39,025 bases of DNA from Clostridiaceae bacterium (GCA_009911355.1 QXXE01000038.1:1-39025); one strand, 5' to 3'. Shown: positions 14,026 to 21,055, counted from the first letter of the stretch. Program-made: numbers and translations. The notes: generated from the sequence alone by a model not told the origin.

Positions 14026-14221
14026 CACCTCCAAACCTTTCCGGTCTTCTTGTCAATAAGAACGAGCGGCCCCGAATCTCGAAGCCCGCCACGTCACAGA
14101 TGCTCAGGATGACCTTGCGCAATTTACGAAACTGATCCTCTTCACGGGCGATGTTCCTCATGGCTGCGTAAGCAGTCGGGTCGGAATAGCCCTCCGAGTT
14201 CTTTCTATCTTTCGTGGCCAA
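14025..14221 (-). pseudogene. Small gene with one-base deletion near its 3' end
   Basis: From ATG 14221 the frame reads MATKDRKNSEGYSDPTAYAA, MRNIAREEDQFRKLRKVILS, ICDVAGFEIRG. At a four-base G run (14073-14070) the continuing frame turns into an unlikely tail to 13961, while the neighbouring frame gives PLVLIDKKTGKVWR and TGA at 14027-14025, an ending typical of this family of small phage proteins and exactly abutting the next start. The span is 3n-1 bases, so one missing G explains it. The intended product is about 65 residues, function unknown. It lies in the operon downstream of nrdG. Confidence 0.6.
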
Positions 14222-14228
14222 ATATCAA

Positions 14229-14435
14229 TCACCTCTCGCCTTTGATGTCTAAGATTGCAAGCATGATGATTATAAAAGGCCATAGTAGTCCGGTAAAAAT
14301 TGTCAGCACGAAAAATTCGCCGACTTTTTTCCCGTTATTCTCCACCATATCTTCATACTCATCATGAAAGAAGTCAATCGCATAGCAAACACCGAGAAGG
14401 AAATAGACAACAACACCGATGATTAACGTGTTCAT
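14229..14435 (-). CDS. Small double-spanning membrane protein
   Basis: A 68-residue protein with two membrane segments: residues 3-20 (TLIIGVVVYFLLGVCYAI) and 42-62 (FVLTIFTGLLWPFIIIMLAI). The loop between them is acidic (DFFHDEYEDMVENNGKK), and the end DIKGER is probably cytoplasmic. Its ATG follows the nrdG stop directly (TGAATG), with GAGGTGAT as the ribosome binding site inside the end of nrdG. It could be an accessory membrane protein unrelated to nucleotide reduction; no function is recognised. Confidence 0.7.
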   Translation of the reverse strand: MNTLIIGVVVYFLLGVCYAIDFFHDEYEDMVENNGKKVGEFFVLTIFTGLLWPFIIIMLAILDIKGER

Positions 14436-14963
14436 TCATATCACCTCTTTCCACAGAACGATTTTTCCAGTCTCTTCCGTTTTTCTCAGATCGATAAGGC
14501 GTTGGTTTGATGAGCCACAGAATTTCAGCCGCAGGTCTTTTTTCGCTTCGACGAAAGGACCATCAACCAGAATATCAACCTTATTAAGGATGTCTTTTGT
14601 CAGCTGCCCATATTGATATGGTCTTGCTCGAAGCTGTTCTAAAGTTGAACCGGTATAGAGCCAGACGGTTTTCTCTGGCGACCCCATTCGTCTGACCGCA
14701 TCGAGCAACGCCCATACATCATCCATGTTCCGCTCATCCAGAGGCTCCCCGCCGAGGACGGTCAGGCCGTCAATATAATTCGGTTCCAGCAGGCGAAGAA
14801 TCTCCCGTATGGTCTCATCCGTAAACTTTTTACCATAGTTGAAGTCCCATGTCTCCGGCTGGAAGCAACCCGGACAATGATGGGTACAGCCCGAGACAAA
14901 CAGGGAAACCCTGACGCCCGGGCCGTTAGCGATGTCGCAGTTTCGTATAAGTGAGTAGTTCAT
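14436..14963 (-). CDS. nrdG: Anaerobic ribonucleotide reductase activating protein (radical SAM)
   Basis: A 175-residue protein of normal length for NrdG. The radical SAM cluster motif is CTHHCPGC (residues 26-33, C-x3-C-x2-C), preceded by GPGVRVSLFVSG. GLTVLGGEPLDERN is the SAM-binding GGEP motif, and VWLYTGSTLEQLRA and ILVDGPFVEAKKDLRLKFCG follow as in the family. It binds a 4Fe-4S cluster and S-adenosylmethionine and installs the glycyl radical on NrdD under anaerobic conditions. It is cotranscribed with nrdD, separated only by two tiny frames. GGTGAGGG precedes the ATG. Confidence 0.95.
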   Translation of the reverse strand: MNYSLIRNCDIANGPGVRVSLFVSGCTHHCPGCFQPETWDFNYGKKFTDETIREILRLLEPNYIDGLTVLGGEPLDERNMDDVWALLDAVRRMGSPEKTVWLYTGSTLEQLRARPYQYGQLTKDILNKVDILVDGPFVEAKKDLRLKFCGSSNQRLIDLRKTEETGKIVLWKEVI

Positions 14964-14969
14964 CGTCCC

Positions 14970-15002
14970 TCACCAATCCTGCCGTTCGGTAAAAGTAATC
15001 AT
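14970..15002 (-). CDS. Possible 10-codon peptide between nrdD and nrdG
   Basis: ATG at 15002 opens MITFTERQDW and stops with TGA at 14972-14970. AAGGAGGG lies 7-8 bases upstream, a stronger site than the one nrdG has, and the stop is 6 bases before the nrdG start. It may be a leader peptide that couples nrdG translation, or a remnant. The evidence is only the site and spacing. Confidence 0.3.
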   Translation of the reverse strand: MITFTERQDW

Positions 15003-15014
15003 TTCATACCCTCC

Positions 15015-15116
15015 TTAAAATATCTTGCTAATGGCAACTCCTAAAAGAACGCCAATCAACAGTATTCCGGCAGTTGCAAGCCTGATGTACCAGACTACAA
15101 TATCTTTCCAGTCCAT
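15015..15116 (-). CDS. 33-residue single-span membrane protein between nrdD and nrdG
   Basis: ATG 15116 to TAA 15015 encodes MDWKDIVVWYIRLATAGILL, then IGVLLGVAISKIF. Residues 7-30 form one hydrophobic helix. GAGGAGGG lies 5 bases before the start, and the start is 11 bases after the nrdD stop, so it is clearly placed to be translated. It is too short for most gene finders. No function is known. Confidence 0.65.
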   Translation of the reverse strand: MDWKDIVVWYIRLATAGILLIGVLLGVAISKIF

Positions 15117-15127
15117 TGTGGCCCTCC

Positions 15128-17347
15128 TCACAGATGCAGCACTCGATCACGGATCTCCTGCGTCCGTCCCTGGTTCCAGAACTGACTACCGATGTAGCCG
15201 CAGGTGCGCCGGGCTACATTCATTTTTGTCTGATCCATGTTGCCGCACTGGGGGCAGCGCCACATGAGTTTACCGTCTTCCTCCACGATTTCAATCTCAC
15301 CGTCCCAGCCGCACTCCTGGCAGTAGTCGCTCTTGGTATTCAGCTCGGCATAGATGATGTTGTCGTAGATAAATTGGATTACCCGCAGCACCGCTTCCAG
15401 GTTGTTCTGCATATTGGGAACCTCGACGTAGCTGATGGCCCCACCGGGAGACAAAGCCTGGAACTCGGATTCAAACCGCAGCTTCTCAAAAGCGTTGATC
15501 TCCTCTGTCACATGGACGTGGTAGCTGTTGGTAATATAATTTTTGTCGGTCACGCCGGGAATGACCCCGAAACGCCGCTGAAGTGCCTTGGCGAACTTGT
15601 AGGTGGTTGACTCTAAGGGAGTACCATACAGGCTGAAATCGACGTTGCTGGCCGTTTTCCAGGCCTTACAAGCGTCGTTGAGGCGTGTCATAACGGCAAT
15701 AGCGAAAGGTTTGGCATCCGGATCAGTATGACTCTTCCCTGTCATGTACTTCACACACTCGTAAAGGCCAGCGTAGCCCAGAGAGATGGTAGAATATCCA
15801 TTGAACAGAAGCTTGTCAATGACCTCACCCTTCTCCAGCCGGGCCAGAGCGCCATATTGCCACAGGATAGGCGAAACGTCCGAAATAGTTCCTTTCAGGC
15901 GTTCGTGCCGGCACAGCAGCGCTCGATGACACAGTTCCAGCCGCTCGTCGAGAATATCCCAGAACTTGTCCTTATCGCCGCCGGAAGACAAAGCGACGTC
16001 CGGCAGATTCAGGGTGACTACGCCCTGGTTGAACCGTCCGTAGTATTTGTGCTGGCCGGGGACATAGTTTTTCGCATTGGCAATGTTTCCGACACCTGCA
16101 TCGGTGAATCTGTCCGGTGTAAGGAAAGAGCGGCAGCCCATACAGGTGTAGACATCACCCTTCAGTTCCAGCATCTTCTTCTCAGAAATATAATCCGGCA
16201 CCAATCTTCTGGCAGTACACTTTGCGGCAAGCTGTGTCAGATACCAGTAAGGCGTGCCTTCGCGGATATTGTCCTCCTCCAACACATAAATGAGCTTCGG
16301 GAAGGCCGGCGTCACCCATACGCCGCACTCATTCTTCACGCCCTCATATCGCTGCTCCAAAGTTTCCTGGATGATAACAGCGAGGTCTTTTTTCTCCTGC
16401 TCGGAGCGGGCCTCATTTAGATACATATAGACGGTCACGAAAGGTGTCTGGCCGTTGGTCGTCAGCAGGGTGAGAATTTGATACTGGATGGTCTGTACCC
16501 CTCTCCGAATCTCATCACGCACACGCTCCTCGGTGATCTGGTCAAGCGCCTCGTCATAGCTTTTCATAGAAGTCCCGCAGATGTGAGTATAGATGTACTG
16601 AAACTCCTTCTCAACCTGTTTCCGGATCTTCTTCCGGGAAATATCCACGAAGGGAGCCAGATGCGTCAGGGAGATGGACTGACCACCGTACTGATTGGAA
16701 GCCACCTGGGCAATGATCTGCGTGGCGATATTGCAGGCCGTGGAGAAGCTATGCGGCCGTTCGATCAGAGTGCCACTGATGACGGTGCCGTTCTGAAGCA
16801 TGTCCTCCAGATTGACCAGATCGCAGTTGTGCATATGCTGAGCGAAGTAGTCGGAGTCGTGGAAATGGATGATGCCTTCCTTGTGGGCCTCCACAATATC
16901 AGGCGGAAGCAGAAGCCGCTCGGTGATATCCCGAGAAACTTCGCCAGCCATGTAATCCCGCTGCGTGGAGTTCACAACAGGATTTTTATTGGAGTTTTCC
17001 TGCTTGACCTCCTCGTTGCAGCACTCAATCAGGCTGAGAATTTTCTGGTCAGTCGTGTTGGAACGGCGAACCAAGGAACGTGTATAGCGGTAGGTGATGT
17101 AGCTCTTTGCCACATCAAAGGCTCCCTGCGCCATGATCTGACGCTCAACCAAGTCCTGAATCTCCTCGACTGCCGGAGCGTGTCCCATACTCTCGCAGGT
17201 TTTGGTGACGGCCTCCGTGATCTCCTGAATCTGCGCAGCCGTCATGCGGCAGGATTCAGAGACACTGTTGTTCGCCTTCGTAACCGCATTAGCAATTTTT
17301 TCAGACTCGAAGACAGCCTCAGTGCCATTTCGTTTGATGATGGTCAT
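15128..17347 (-). CDS. nrdD: Anaerobic (class III) ribonucleoside-triphosphate reductase
   Basis: A 739-residue protein from MTIIKRNGTEAVFESEKIAN. Residues 1-90 are an ATP-cone that senses dATP/ATP. The central (alpha/beta)10 barrel includes HFHDSDYFAQHMHNCDLVNL, GGQSISLTHLAPFV, and SCxSFL-type cysteines in YTCMGCRSFLTPDRF. The C-terminus has the zinc site CQECGW ... CPQCGN and the glycyl radical loop RRTCGYIGSQFWNQGR. It reduces NTPs to dNTPs without oxygen, using formate in this class. An upstream GTG/ATG at 17425 is rejected because the extra codons run through the terminator at 17396-17423. AAAGGGG lies about 10 bases before ATG 17347. It is cotranscribed with nrdG. Confidence 0.96.
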   Translation of the reverse strand: MTIIKRNGTEAVFESEKIANAVTKANNSVSESCRMTAAQIQEITEAVTKTCESMGHAPAVEEIQDLVERQIMAQGAFDVAKSYITYRYTRSLVRRSNTTDQKILSLIECCNEEVKQENSNKNPVVNSTQRDYMAGEVSRDITERLLLPPDIVEAHKEGIIHFHDSDYFAQHMHNCDLVNLEDMLQNGTVISGTLIERPHSFSTACNIATQIIAQVASNQYGGQSISLTHLAPFVDISRKKIRKQVEKEFQYIYTHICGTSMKSYDEALDQITEERVRDEIRRGVQTIQYQILTLLTTNGQTPFVTVYMYLNEARSEQEKKDLAVIIQETLEQRYEGVKNECGVWVTPAFPKLIYVLEEDNIREGTPYWYLTQLAAKCTARRLVPDYISEKKMLELKGDVYTCMGCRSFLTPDRFTDAGVGNIANAKNYVPGQHKYYGRFNQGVVTLNLPDVALSSGGDKDKFWDILDERLELCHRALLCRHERLKGTISDVSPILWQYGALARLEKGEVIDKLLFNGYSTISLGYAGLYECVKYMTGKSHTDPDAKPFAIAVMTRLNDACKAWKTASNVDFSLYGTPLESTTYKFAKALQRRFGVIPGVTDKNYITNSYHVHVTEEINAFEKLRFESEFQALSPGGAISYVEVPNMQNNLEAVLRVIQFIYDNIIYAELNTKSDYCQECGWDGEIEIVEEDGKLMWRCPQCGNMDQTKMNVARRTCGYIGSQFWNQGRTQEIRDRVLHL

Positions 17348-17395
17348 GTGACAATACCCCTTTGGAAAATATAATTTTGGAATAAAAACAAGAGC

Positions 17396-17423
17396 GGCGG
17401 CATCCCTGTGTAGGAACACCGCC
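17396..17423 (-). terminator. Terminator between the 17443 gene and nrdD
   Basis: On the minus strand GGCGGTGTTCC pairs with GGGATGCCGCC (11 positions with GU wobbles), loop TACACA, followed by GCTCTTGTTTTTATTCC. It ends the 17443-17682 transcript. ATTATATTTTCC and the nrdD ribosome binding site come directly after, so nrdD depends on read-through or on a promoter in the A/T-rich spacer. Confidence 0.7.
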
Positions 17424-17442
17424 ATCTACAAGCTTTTATGTG

Positions 17443-17682
17443 TCAATAGTCGGACGGAATCGACCAGTCGTCTTCGAGGAATATGACGGGGAGAGTACAA
17501 CCGATGCGCAGAAGGGCGTAGAGCTTGTTCTTCAGTGTCCGACTGTCGAGCAGCATCCCTGCCAGGGCAATGAGAATATCCAGCAGATTGCGGAATATCC
17601 GCCTCGTCCGAACCCAGGCTATACCAGCCGCATCCCTCAGAACGAGAAGGAAGTACCAGCGCTCCTGAAGTTTAGCTAACAT
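17443..17682 (-). CDS. Small hydrophobic phage protein
   Basis: A 79-residue protein starting MLAKLQERWYFLLVLRDAAG. A basic segment (WVRTRRIFRN) is followed by a strongly hydrophobic helix LLDILIALAGMLLD (residues 33-46), then another hydrophobic stretch and the end FLEDDWSIPSDY. It is probably membrane-associated. AAAGGAGG lies 8 bases upstream of the ATG. I recall similar proteins near nrdD in Clostridia phages; the function is unknown. It ends at the terminator before nrdD. Confidence 0.7.
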   Translation of the reverse strand: MLAKLQERWYFLLVLRDAAGIAWVRTRRIFRNLLDILIALAGMLLDSRTLKNKLYALLRIGCTLPVIFLEDDWSIPSDY

Positions 17683-17697
17683 CTTACTTATCCTCCT

Positions 17698-18342
17698 TTA
17701 ATCTCTGAACCACCAAATGTTGCGGTCCAGAATATCGGCCTTCACGTTTCCATCTTCGTAGTAGTCAGGCTCCTCTTGAGCAAACTCAGCGGGAACAGTG
17801 AAGCGGTCGATTCCATCCGGTTCAAGAATGACGCAGGCCTGTTTGGAAATATAATTCGTAATGATAGCAGGTTCACTTCGCCACCATACTTTACGGCCTA
17901 TCGCCTTCTTGTCGAAATTGATAGCATTCAGTTCAAGCGGATGCTCGCCGAACTCGACTATCATAGCCCGAGCCTTATCAATACCGTAGTTCAGACCGCC
18001 TGTGACATGGCAGAATATCTCGCCGTTACGAGTAATAGCAACGCCACCACCACTTCTGGCCGATGTCTCGTCCCATTTCGTTTTAGTGTAGTTTTTGGGC
18101 TCGTAACTGATACCCCAGGCCACGGGATTATCGCAGTTAAACTCGATAAGGGTCTCATAAGTTGGAGCTTTGTCTCTGGGATAAGCCCACAGGTTGTTTT
18201 CTCCATACCTGCCGCCGATGGTGTGGACATATTCGTCAATCATTACGACATAGTGAGGTACGCCGTTTATGACTACATCCCAGTCCATATGCCGCAGAGG
18301 AGGTAAGACTGTATCTTTTGTGATAAGACGAATATCCGCCAT
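17698..18342 (-). CDS. Phage protein of unknown function (214 residues)
   Basis: It starts MADIRLITKDTVLPPLRHMD with GGGGAGG 8 bases upstream. The protein is soluble and mixed alpha/beta, rich in Trp and Tyr (HTIGGRYGENNLWAYPRDKA, FNCDNPVAWGISYEPKNYTK). The segment GGGVAITRNGEIFCHVTGGL resembles a beta hairpin. The second part (KKAIGRKVWWRSEPAIITNY) looks like a small barrel. No catalytic motif is obvious. It lies between a DUF1599 protein and the nrdDG genes, which may hint at a nucleotide-related role, but that is only context. Confidence 0.65.
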   Translation of the reverse strand: MADIRLITKDTVLPPLRHMDWDVVINGVPHYVVMIDEYVHTIGGRYGENNLWAYPRDKAPTYETLIEFNCDNPVAWGISYEPKNYTKTKWDETSARSGGGVAITRNGEIFCHVTGGLNYGIDKARAMIVEFGEHPLELNAINFDKKAIGRKVWWRSEPAIITNYISKQACVILEPDGIDRFTVPAEFAQEEPDYYEDGNVKADILDRNIWWFRD

Positions 18343-18344
18343 TT

Positions 18345-18668
18345 TTAATCCTCCCCGCTGTAAGGCTCGGATCGCTCCACCTCTGCTTGATCCAGCTCCA
18401 GCACGGTCATGATAGCGTAGTTTGCCAGATCGAGCAGCGTGTCCCGAATGGACTCATCCGTAACCAGCTGCTGAGTGCTGTCGGTTGGCGAGATGCGGGA
18501 CAGGGTCTTGAAGCGGGAGAATTTATCTCCCAAGCGGATACGGCTCATGGCCAGCCCCTCTTCGACGAAGGTCTGGTGGAAGCTGTCGCCATAATCATGG
18601 TTCTTACGGGCGTACAAGGTGTTCAGCCCATCACAGAGTTCCTTGTGCCGCATAACTTTTTCAGTCAT
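18345..18668 (-). CDS. DUF1599 family protein (nucleotide-modification associated)
   Basis: A 107-residue protein. KNHDYGDSFHQTFVEEGLAM, then IRLGDKFSRFKTLSR, then DESIRDTLLDLANYAIMTVL are the three conserved blocks of DUF1599, a helical family seen in phages and linked by gene context to modified nucleotides. The His-Asp-Tyr-Gly block and the final D-T-L-L-D-L-A-N-Y helix are intact. AAGGAAC precedes the ATG. The gene starts next to the divergent gene at 18743, so its promoter must lie in the 74-base spacer or upstream. Confidence 0.85.
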   Translation of the reverse strand: MTEKVMRHKELCDGLNTLYARKNHDYGDSFHQTFVEEGLAMSRIRLGDKFSRFKTLSRISPTDSTQQLVTDESIRDTLLDLANYAIMTVLELDQAEVERSEPYSGED

Positions 18669-18712
18669 AAATATGTTCCTTTTTTAGTAGTAGATTTTTT
18701 GATAAAATATGG

Positions 18713-18718
18713 TATACT
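18713..18718 (+). promoter_or_regulatory. Rightward extended -10 promoter before the 18743 gene
   Basis: ATATGG-TATACT gives the TGn-TATACT extended -10. There is no good -35 at 17 bases (GTAGAT). TTGATA lies only 8 bases upstream. The start codon is 25 bases downstream, and the paralogous gene at 25547 has the same arrangement (TGC-TATACT, 25514-25522). Confidence 0.6.
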
Positions 18719-18742
18719 GAGTTGAGAAAGGTGGTGTCCAGT

Positions 18743-19018
18743 ATGACATTGAGTAAAGAACAATACGACACCTTAACTGAGTGGATCGCACAAAATTTGA
18801 TTCGCACTAAAATATATGACTTGAAAGACGATACAGGTATAATACGCACTTGTTTTGAGCAGTCCCCAGTGGGCTTTTATCTGGATAACGATACGCTCAA
18901 CCAAATCATGCAGGATTGCGGATATATTCCAAAATCCTTGGGAAACGATCCGTACATGGCTTATACCATTTCGAGAAATTCACCGGCATTTATTCGATAC
19001 TTCGGTAGAAATCGGTAA
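18743..19018 (+). CDS. Rightward small protein, first copy of a convergent gene pair
   Basis: A 91-residue protein, one of only two rightward genes. It starts MTLSKEQYDTLTEWIAQNLI with AAAGGTGG upstream, then TCFEQSPVGFYLDNDTLNQI, MQDCGYIPKS and ISRNSPAFIRYFGRN. The paralogue at 25547 shares the E-Y-x-x-L-x-x-W-x-x-x-N start, the GFYx-T/D-N/D-x-x-x-x-x-x-M-x-D-C-G-Y block, and the final I-S-R-x-S segment. It looks like a small winged-helix or HTH fold, probably nucleic-acid binding. Its last 29 bases overlap, tail to tail, the P-loop gene at 18990. I recall relatives in Clostridia mobile elements, without known function. Confidence 0.7.
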   Translation: MTLSKEQYDTLTEWIAQNLIRTKIYDLKDDTGIIRTCFEQSPVGFYLDNDTLNQIMQDCGYIPKSLGNDPYMAYTISRNSPAFIRYFGRNR

Positions 19019-19271
19019 TCATATCCTCGAATGGGATTTGTTTAGTCAAGTTGATACGAATCATCTCATCCGGTTCAATCACCTTATAACCGTGGGCACG
19101 AAGGACTCGGACAAGTGTAGATTTTCCGGTTCGCTCCTTCCCCATGATAATGATTGGTTCGCCTGCCTCCAGTGATTCGAGAATTTGCCGAAGGGCTTCA
19201 TCCTGTTCCTCCTTATCAGCAGCAAGCCGACAAGCTGGTAGTGTCTTCCGCAGATAATCTTCAAAAGTCAT
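18990..19271 (-). CDS. Mini P-loop NTPase, first copy of a convergent gene pair
   Basis: A 93-residue protein: MTFEDYLRKTLPACRLAADK, a helical segment, then PIIIMGKERTGKSTLVRVLR with a Walker A GKERTGKST (residues about 43-51), then AHGYKVIEPDEMIRI. It is far too short for a normal kinase; only the first strand, P-loop and following helix are present, and a Walker B is absent. The copy at 25764 has the same layout. GAGGA lies 7 bases upstream. The gene overlaps the end of the rightward gene by 29 bases. Confidence 0.75.
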   Translation of the reverse strand: MTFEDYLRKTLPACRLAADKEEQDEALRQILESLEAGEPIIIMGKERTGKSTLVRVLRAHGYKVIEPDEMIRINLTKQIPFEDMITDFYRSIE

Positions 19272-19308
19272 TTGCCGTCCTCGCTTTCTTGAGAATATAA
19301 AAAGAGAA

Positions 19309-19330
19309 GAGCCCGTGTTTCCACGAGCCC
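19309..19330 (-). terminator. Terminator after the 19348 gene
   Basis: The stem pairs GAGCCCGTG (19309-19317) with CACGAGCCC (19322-19330), with imperfect pairs and a GAAA-type loop, followed on the minus strand by TTCTCTTTTTATATTCTC. The tract leads directly to the ribosome binding site of the P-loop gene at 19271. Confidence 0.75.
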
Positions 19331-19347
19331 TTCCCCTTTTTTGGGGT

Positions 19348-19590
19348 TCAGTGAATGTCCAAATCCTCGGTCACGATGCCCATCGACTCCAACTTAGCCT
19401 TTACGCCTTTGATCTGATACTCGGCCTCTTTTTTAACATCAGAGGCCGATATGATCCGCTGTAAATTCATATAGTTGTCGATCAATGTGGCTTTCAGTTC
19501 CGATTCGGTCATGGTATCCACCTCCTTCCATAAAGGGCGCTGTATTTTCTGCGCAGAAGAATGGACACCGCTTTTAATTTCTTCAGCCAT
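19348..19590 (-). CDS. Duplicated 80-residue helical protein, copy 1
   Basis: An 80-residue protein from MAEEIKSGVHSSAQKIQRPL; the longer frame from 19644 starts inside the promoter and is rejected. It continues WKEVDTMTESELKATLIDNY, MNLQRIISASDVKKEAEYQI, KGVKAKLESMGIVTEDLDIH. Copy 2 at 21056 agrees at most positions, including the last eleven residues nearly exactly. It is probably a helical bundle; the function is unknown. It has its own sigma-A promoter (19624-19652) and its own terminator, so it is a monocistronic unit. GGAGG lies about 11 bases before the ATG. Confidence 0.75.
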   Translation of the reverse strand: MAEEIKSGVHSSAQKIQRPLWKEVDTMTESELKATLIDNYMNLQRIISASDVKKEAEYQIKGVKAKLESMGIVTEDLDIH

Positions 19591-19623
19591 GGCCCTAAAC
19601 ACCTCCAGAATGTGAATAAGGTC

Positions 19624-19652
19624 AGTATAGCACAGTTTTGACAAAATATCAA
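19624..19652 (-). promoter_or_regulatory. Sigma-A promoter of the 80-residue gene, copy 1
   Basis: On the minus strand TTGATA (19652-19647), a 17-base spacer ending TGC, and TATACT (19629-19624): near-consensus -35, ideal spacing and an extended -10. The same layout precedes copy 2 at 21332-21360. Confidence 0.85.
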
Positions 19653-19656
19653 TCCA

Positions 19657-19812
19657 TCAGGTTCGTGCTTTATAACAGTATGGTTTGTTGGTTTCCCAGT
19701 TTACCGGGTGCTCCAGGCACTCGTCACAGGGCGAGTCCGATTCAGCAAGCTTCTCGTGCTGACAAGTCTTGCGATATTGACCGAACTCAACGAACTGTTC
19801 GTGGTACTCCAT
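19657..19812 (-). CDS. 51-residue Cys-rich protein
   Basis: ATG 19812 to TGA 19657 encodes MEYHEQFVEFGQYRKTCQHE, KLAESDSPCDECLEHPVNWE, TNKPYCYKART. Cysteines at C-x-H, P-C-x-x-C and P-Y-C suggest a small zinc ribbon. AGGAG lies 8 bases upstream. I recall close relatives in Clostridia phages that carry the same SPCDECLExPVN block. It follows the MazG gene by 11 bases and ends just before the promoter of copy 1. Function unknown. Confidence 0.75.
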   Translation of the reverse strand: MEYHEQFVEFGQYRKTCQHEKLAESDSPCDECLEHPVNWETNKPYCYKART

Positions 19813-19823
19813 GACCGCCGCTC

Positions 19824-20207
19824 CTAAATATCCCCGGGCTGCCGGTGGAGGCTGTGGTCAGCATCGAAACCGTCCGGATACCTGGCTCGGAGCTTCTCGA
19901 TATTGAGCCGCATAACATCTTCCATGTTCCAGTCAAGGGCCGTGCAGGCCTCCGCAATCATCCAGAGACAGTCACCCAGTTCTTTCTCCAGGTGTTCGGG
20001 ATCAACCGGGTGCCCCTGATACTTCTTCTGGAAGATTCCAGCAACCTCTCCGGCCTCCGAAGCCAGGCCGAGGACAGCGTGCATGAGCATATCCCTCTTC
20101 TGTTCATTAGGAATGCTGCATGTCCGCATCGCCAGTTGCTGATACTCGTTCGGGCTCATTCCAGGCCCTTTTCTGATGGTCGCGATGACCCGTTCTTCTT
20201 TGGTCAT
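19824..20207 (-). CDS. MazG-like nucleotide pyrophosphohydrolase
   Basis: A 127-residue protein of the all-alpha NTP pyrophosphatase superfamily. HAVLGLASEAGEVAGIFQKK gives the first E-x-x-E metal site, and EHLEKELGDCLWMIAEACTA the E-x-x-D site; the C-terminal ALDWNMEDVMRLNIEKLRAR is typical. It would hydrolyse (d)NTPs to monophosphates; phage members act in pool cleaning or in lowering ppGpp-type signals. AAGGAGG precedes the ATG at 20207. It lies beside a second protein of the same fold. Confidence 0.88.
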   Translation of the reverse strand: MTKEERVIATIRKGPGMSPNEYQQLAMRTCSIPNEQKRDMLMHAVLGLASEAGEVAGIFQKKYQGHPVDPEHLEKELGDCLWMIAEACTALDWNMEDVMRLNIEKLRARYPDGFDADHSLHRQPGDI

Positions 20208-20228
20208 ATAGATATCCTCCTTGTATTT

Positions 20229-20618
20229 TTAGACTTCGCCGGTTTTGTTGTAGCGTTCGAGCGCCCGGTTACACTTGTAAAGGATCTGATCCCTCACATA
20301 AATTCTCGATACGCCATACTGGGAAAGCAGCACGAAAACGGTGGTCAACACGTCGCAGGCCTCGGCAAGAATATCTTTCTCGGAGCCTTTACCGCGTTGC
20401 TGCTTCGTGAGCTCTTTAATGAGCTCGGAACATTCCTCGATGACATAGACGCTCTGCGATGCCCCGGACTTGGTGTCCATTGCCGAAACAGCTTTGATCG
20501 CCTTTTCCAGTTTGTCGTCGGAGAGCATTTTATCGTGCTCATAAAATGATTTTTTGTTGTACTGCTGCTCGGCATCTCTTAAAAATGCAAGAAAATCTTC
20601 GATGGATTTGCTGGACAT
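20229..20618 (-). CDS. Second MazG-like NTP pyrophosphohydrolase family protein
   Basis: A 129-residue protein. SVYVIEECSELIKELTKQQR contains the E-x-x-E pair and EKDILAEACDVLTTVFVLLS the E-x-x-D pair of the all-alpha NTP-PPase fold. The N-terminus (FLAFLRDAEQQYNKKSFYEH) is an extra helix not seen in the neighbour. It is one of two paralogous folds in tandem, suggesting specialised dNTP handling beside NrdDG and DUF1599. A GAGGGGTG site lies about 10 bases upstream of the ATG. Confidence 0.8.
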   Translation of the reverse strand: MSSKSIEDFLAFLRDAEQQYNKKSFYEHDKMLSDDKLEKAIKAVSAMDTKSGASQSVYVIEECSELIKELTKQQRGKGSEKDILAEACDVLTTVFVLLSQYGVSRIYVRDQILYKCNRALERYNKTGEV

Positions 20619-20657
20619 TGGGTTGCATCACCCCTCTCCTTTTTCAAAAATATAAAA

Positions 20658-20681
20658 AGAGCCGAGATTCCTCTCAGCTCT
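20658..20681 (-). terminator. Terminator overlapping the end of the 20674 gene
   Basis: AGAGCCGAG and CTCTCAGCTCT form the stem, followed on the minus strand by TTTTTATATTTTTG. The stop codon of the membrane-protein gene lies inside the stem. The U-tract runs straight into the AAAGGAG site of the MazG-like gene at 20618. Confidence 0.8.
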
Positions 20682-20865
20682 TCACAGCTTCTATAATGAG
20701 CACAACACCTAATGTCAAAGCGGTCGCTCCGGCCCCAGCAAAAACGATTCCGAAAGTGAGTTCCCTTGTGGGATTTTGATGTATCGCATCGATCGCCTCA
20801 CACATCCATACCGTTTTACTCGGATTATTGTTGCGGGATGTATTCTTACTTTTTGGCTTATTCAT
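20674..20865 (-). CDS. 63-residue single-span membrane protein
   Basis: From ATG 20865 with GAGGAG 7 bases upstream: MNKPKSKNTSRNNNPSKTVW, MCEAIDAIHQNPTRELTFGI, VFAGAGATALTLGVVLIIEA, VKS. The basic N-terminus precedes one membrane helix (residues about 38-60, Gly/Ala-rich). A longer frame from 21090 runs through another small gene and a terminator and is rejected. Its start overlaps the stop of the 29-residue gene (ATGA). Function unknown. Confidence 0.7.
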   Translation of the reverse strand: MNKPKSKNTSRNNNPSKTVWMCEAIDAIHQNPTRELTFGIVFAGAGATALTLGVVLIIEAVKS

Positions 20866-20951
20866 AGGCGGCTCCTCGCAATGAGCCCCACACCGAAAAC
20901 GAGCATGACCGCTCCAACCATCGCAAGCATATACGGAATCAATCCTTTCAA
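20862..20951 (-). CDS. 29-residue membrane peptide with TTG start
   Basis: GGAGGG lies 6 bases before a TTG at 20951, opening MKGLIPYMLAMVGAVMLVFG, VGLIARSRL, and the stop overlaps the next start (CTATGA). It is one hydrophobic helix with a basic end, like a small phage membrane protein or holin-associated peptide. The coupled overlap and strong site support translation despite the small size. Confidence 0.6.
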   Translation of the reverse strand: MKGLIPYMLAMVGAVMLVFGVGLIARSRL

Positions 20952-21016
20952 AATAATCCCTCCTTCCCACAAAATATATCACATTGCTGAAGATTTGTAA
21001 AGAGATAAAAAGAGAA

Positions 21017-21040
21017 GAGCCCACGTTTCCGCAGGCCCTC
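21017..21040 (-). terminator. Terminator after the 21056 gene
   Basis: GAGCCCACG and a GC-rich partner ending GGCCCTC form a stem with a GGAAAC-type loop, followed on the minus strand by TTCTCTTTTTATCTC. Its sequence and distance from the stop closely match the terminator of copy 1 at 19309-19330. Confidence 0.75.
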
Positions 21041-21055
21041 TCCTCAGTTTTGGGA

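Noticed and set aside
17348..17425. Longer NrdD with 26 extra N-terminal residues
   Set aside because: The added codons coincide with a terminator hairpin and U-tract, and the ATP-cone begins normally at MTIIKRNG.
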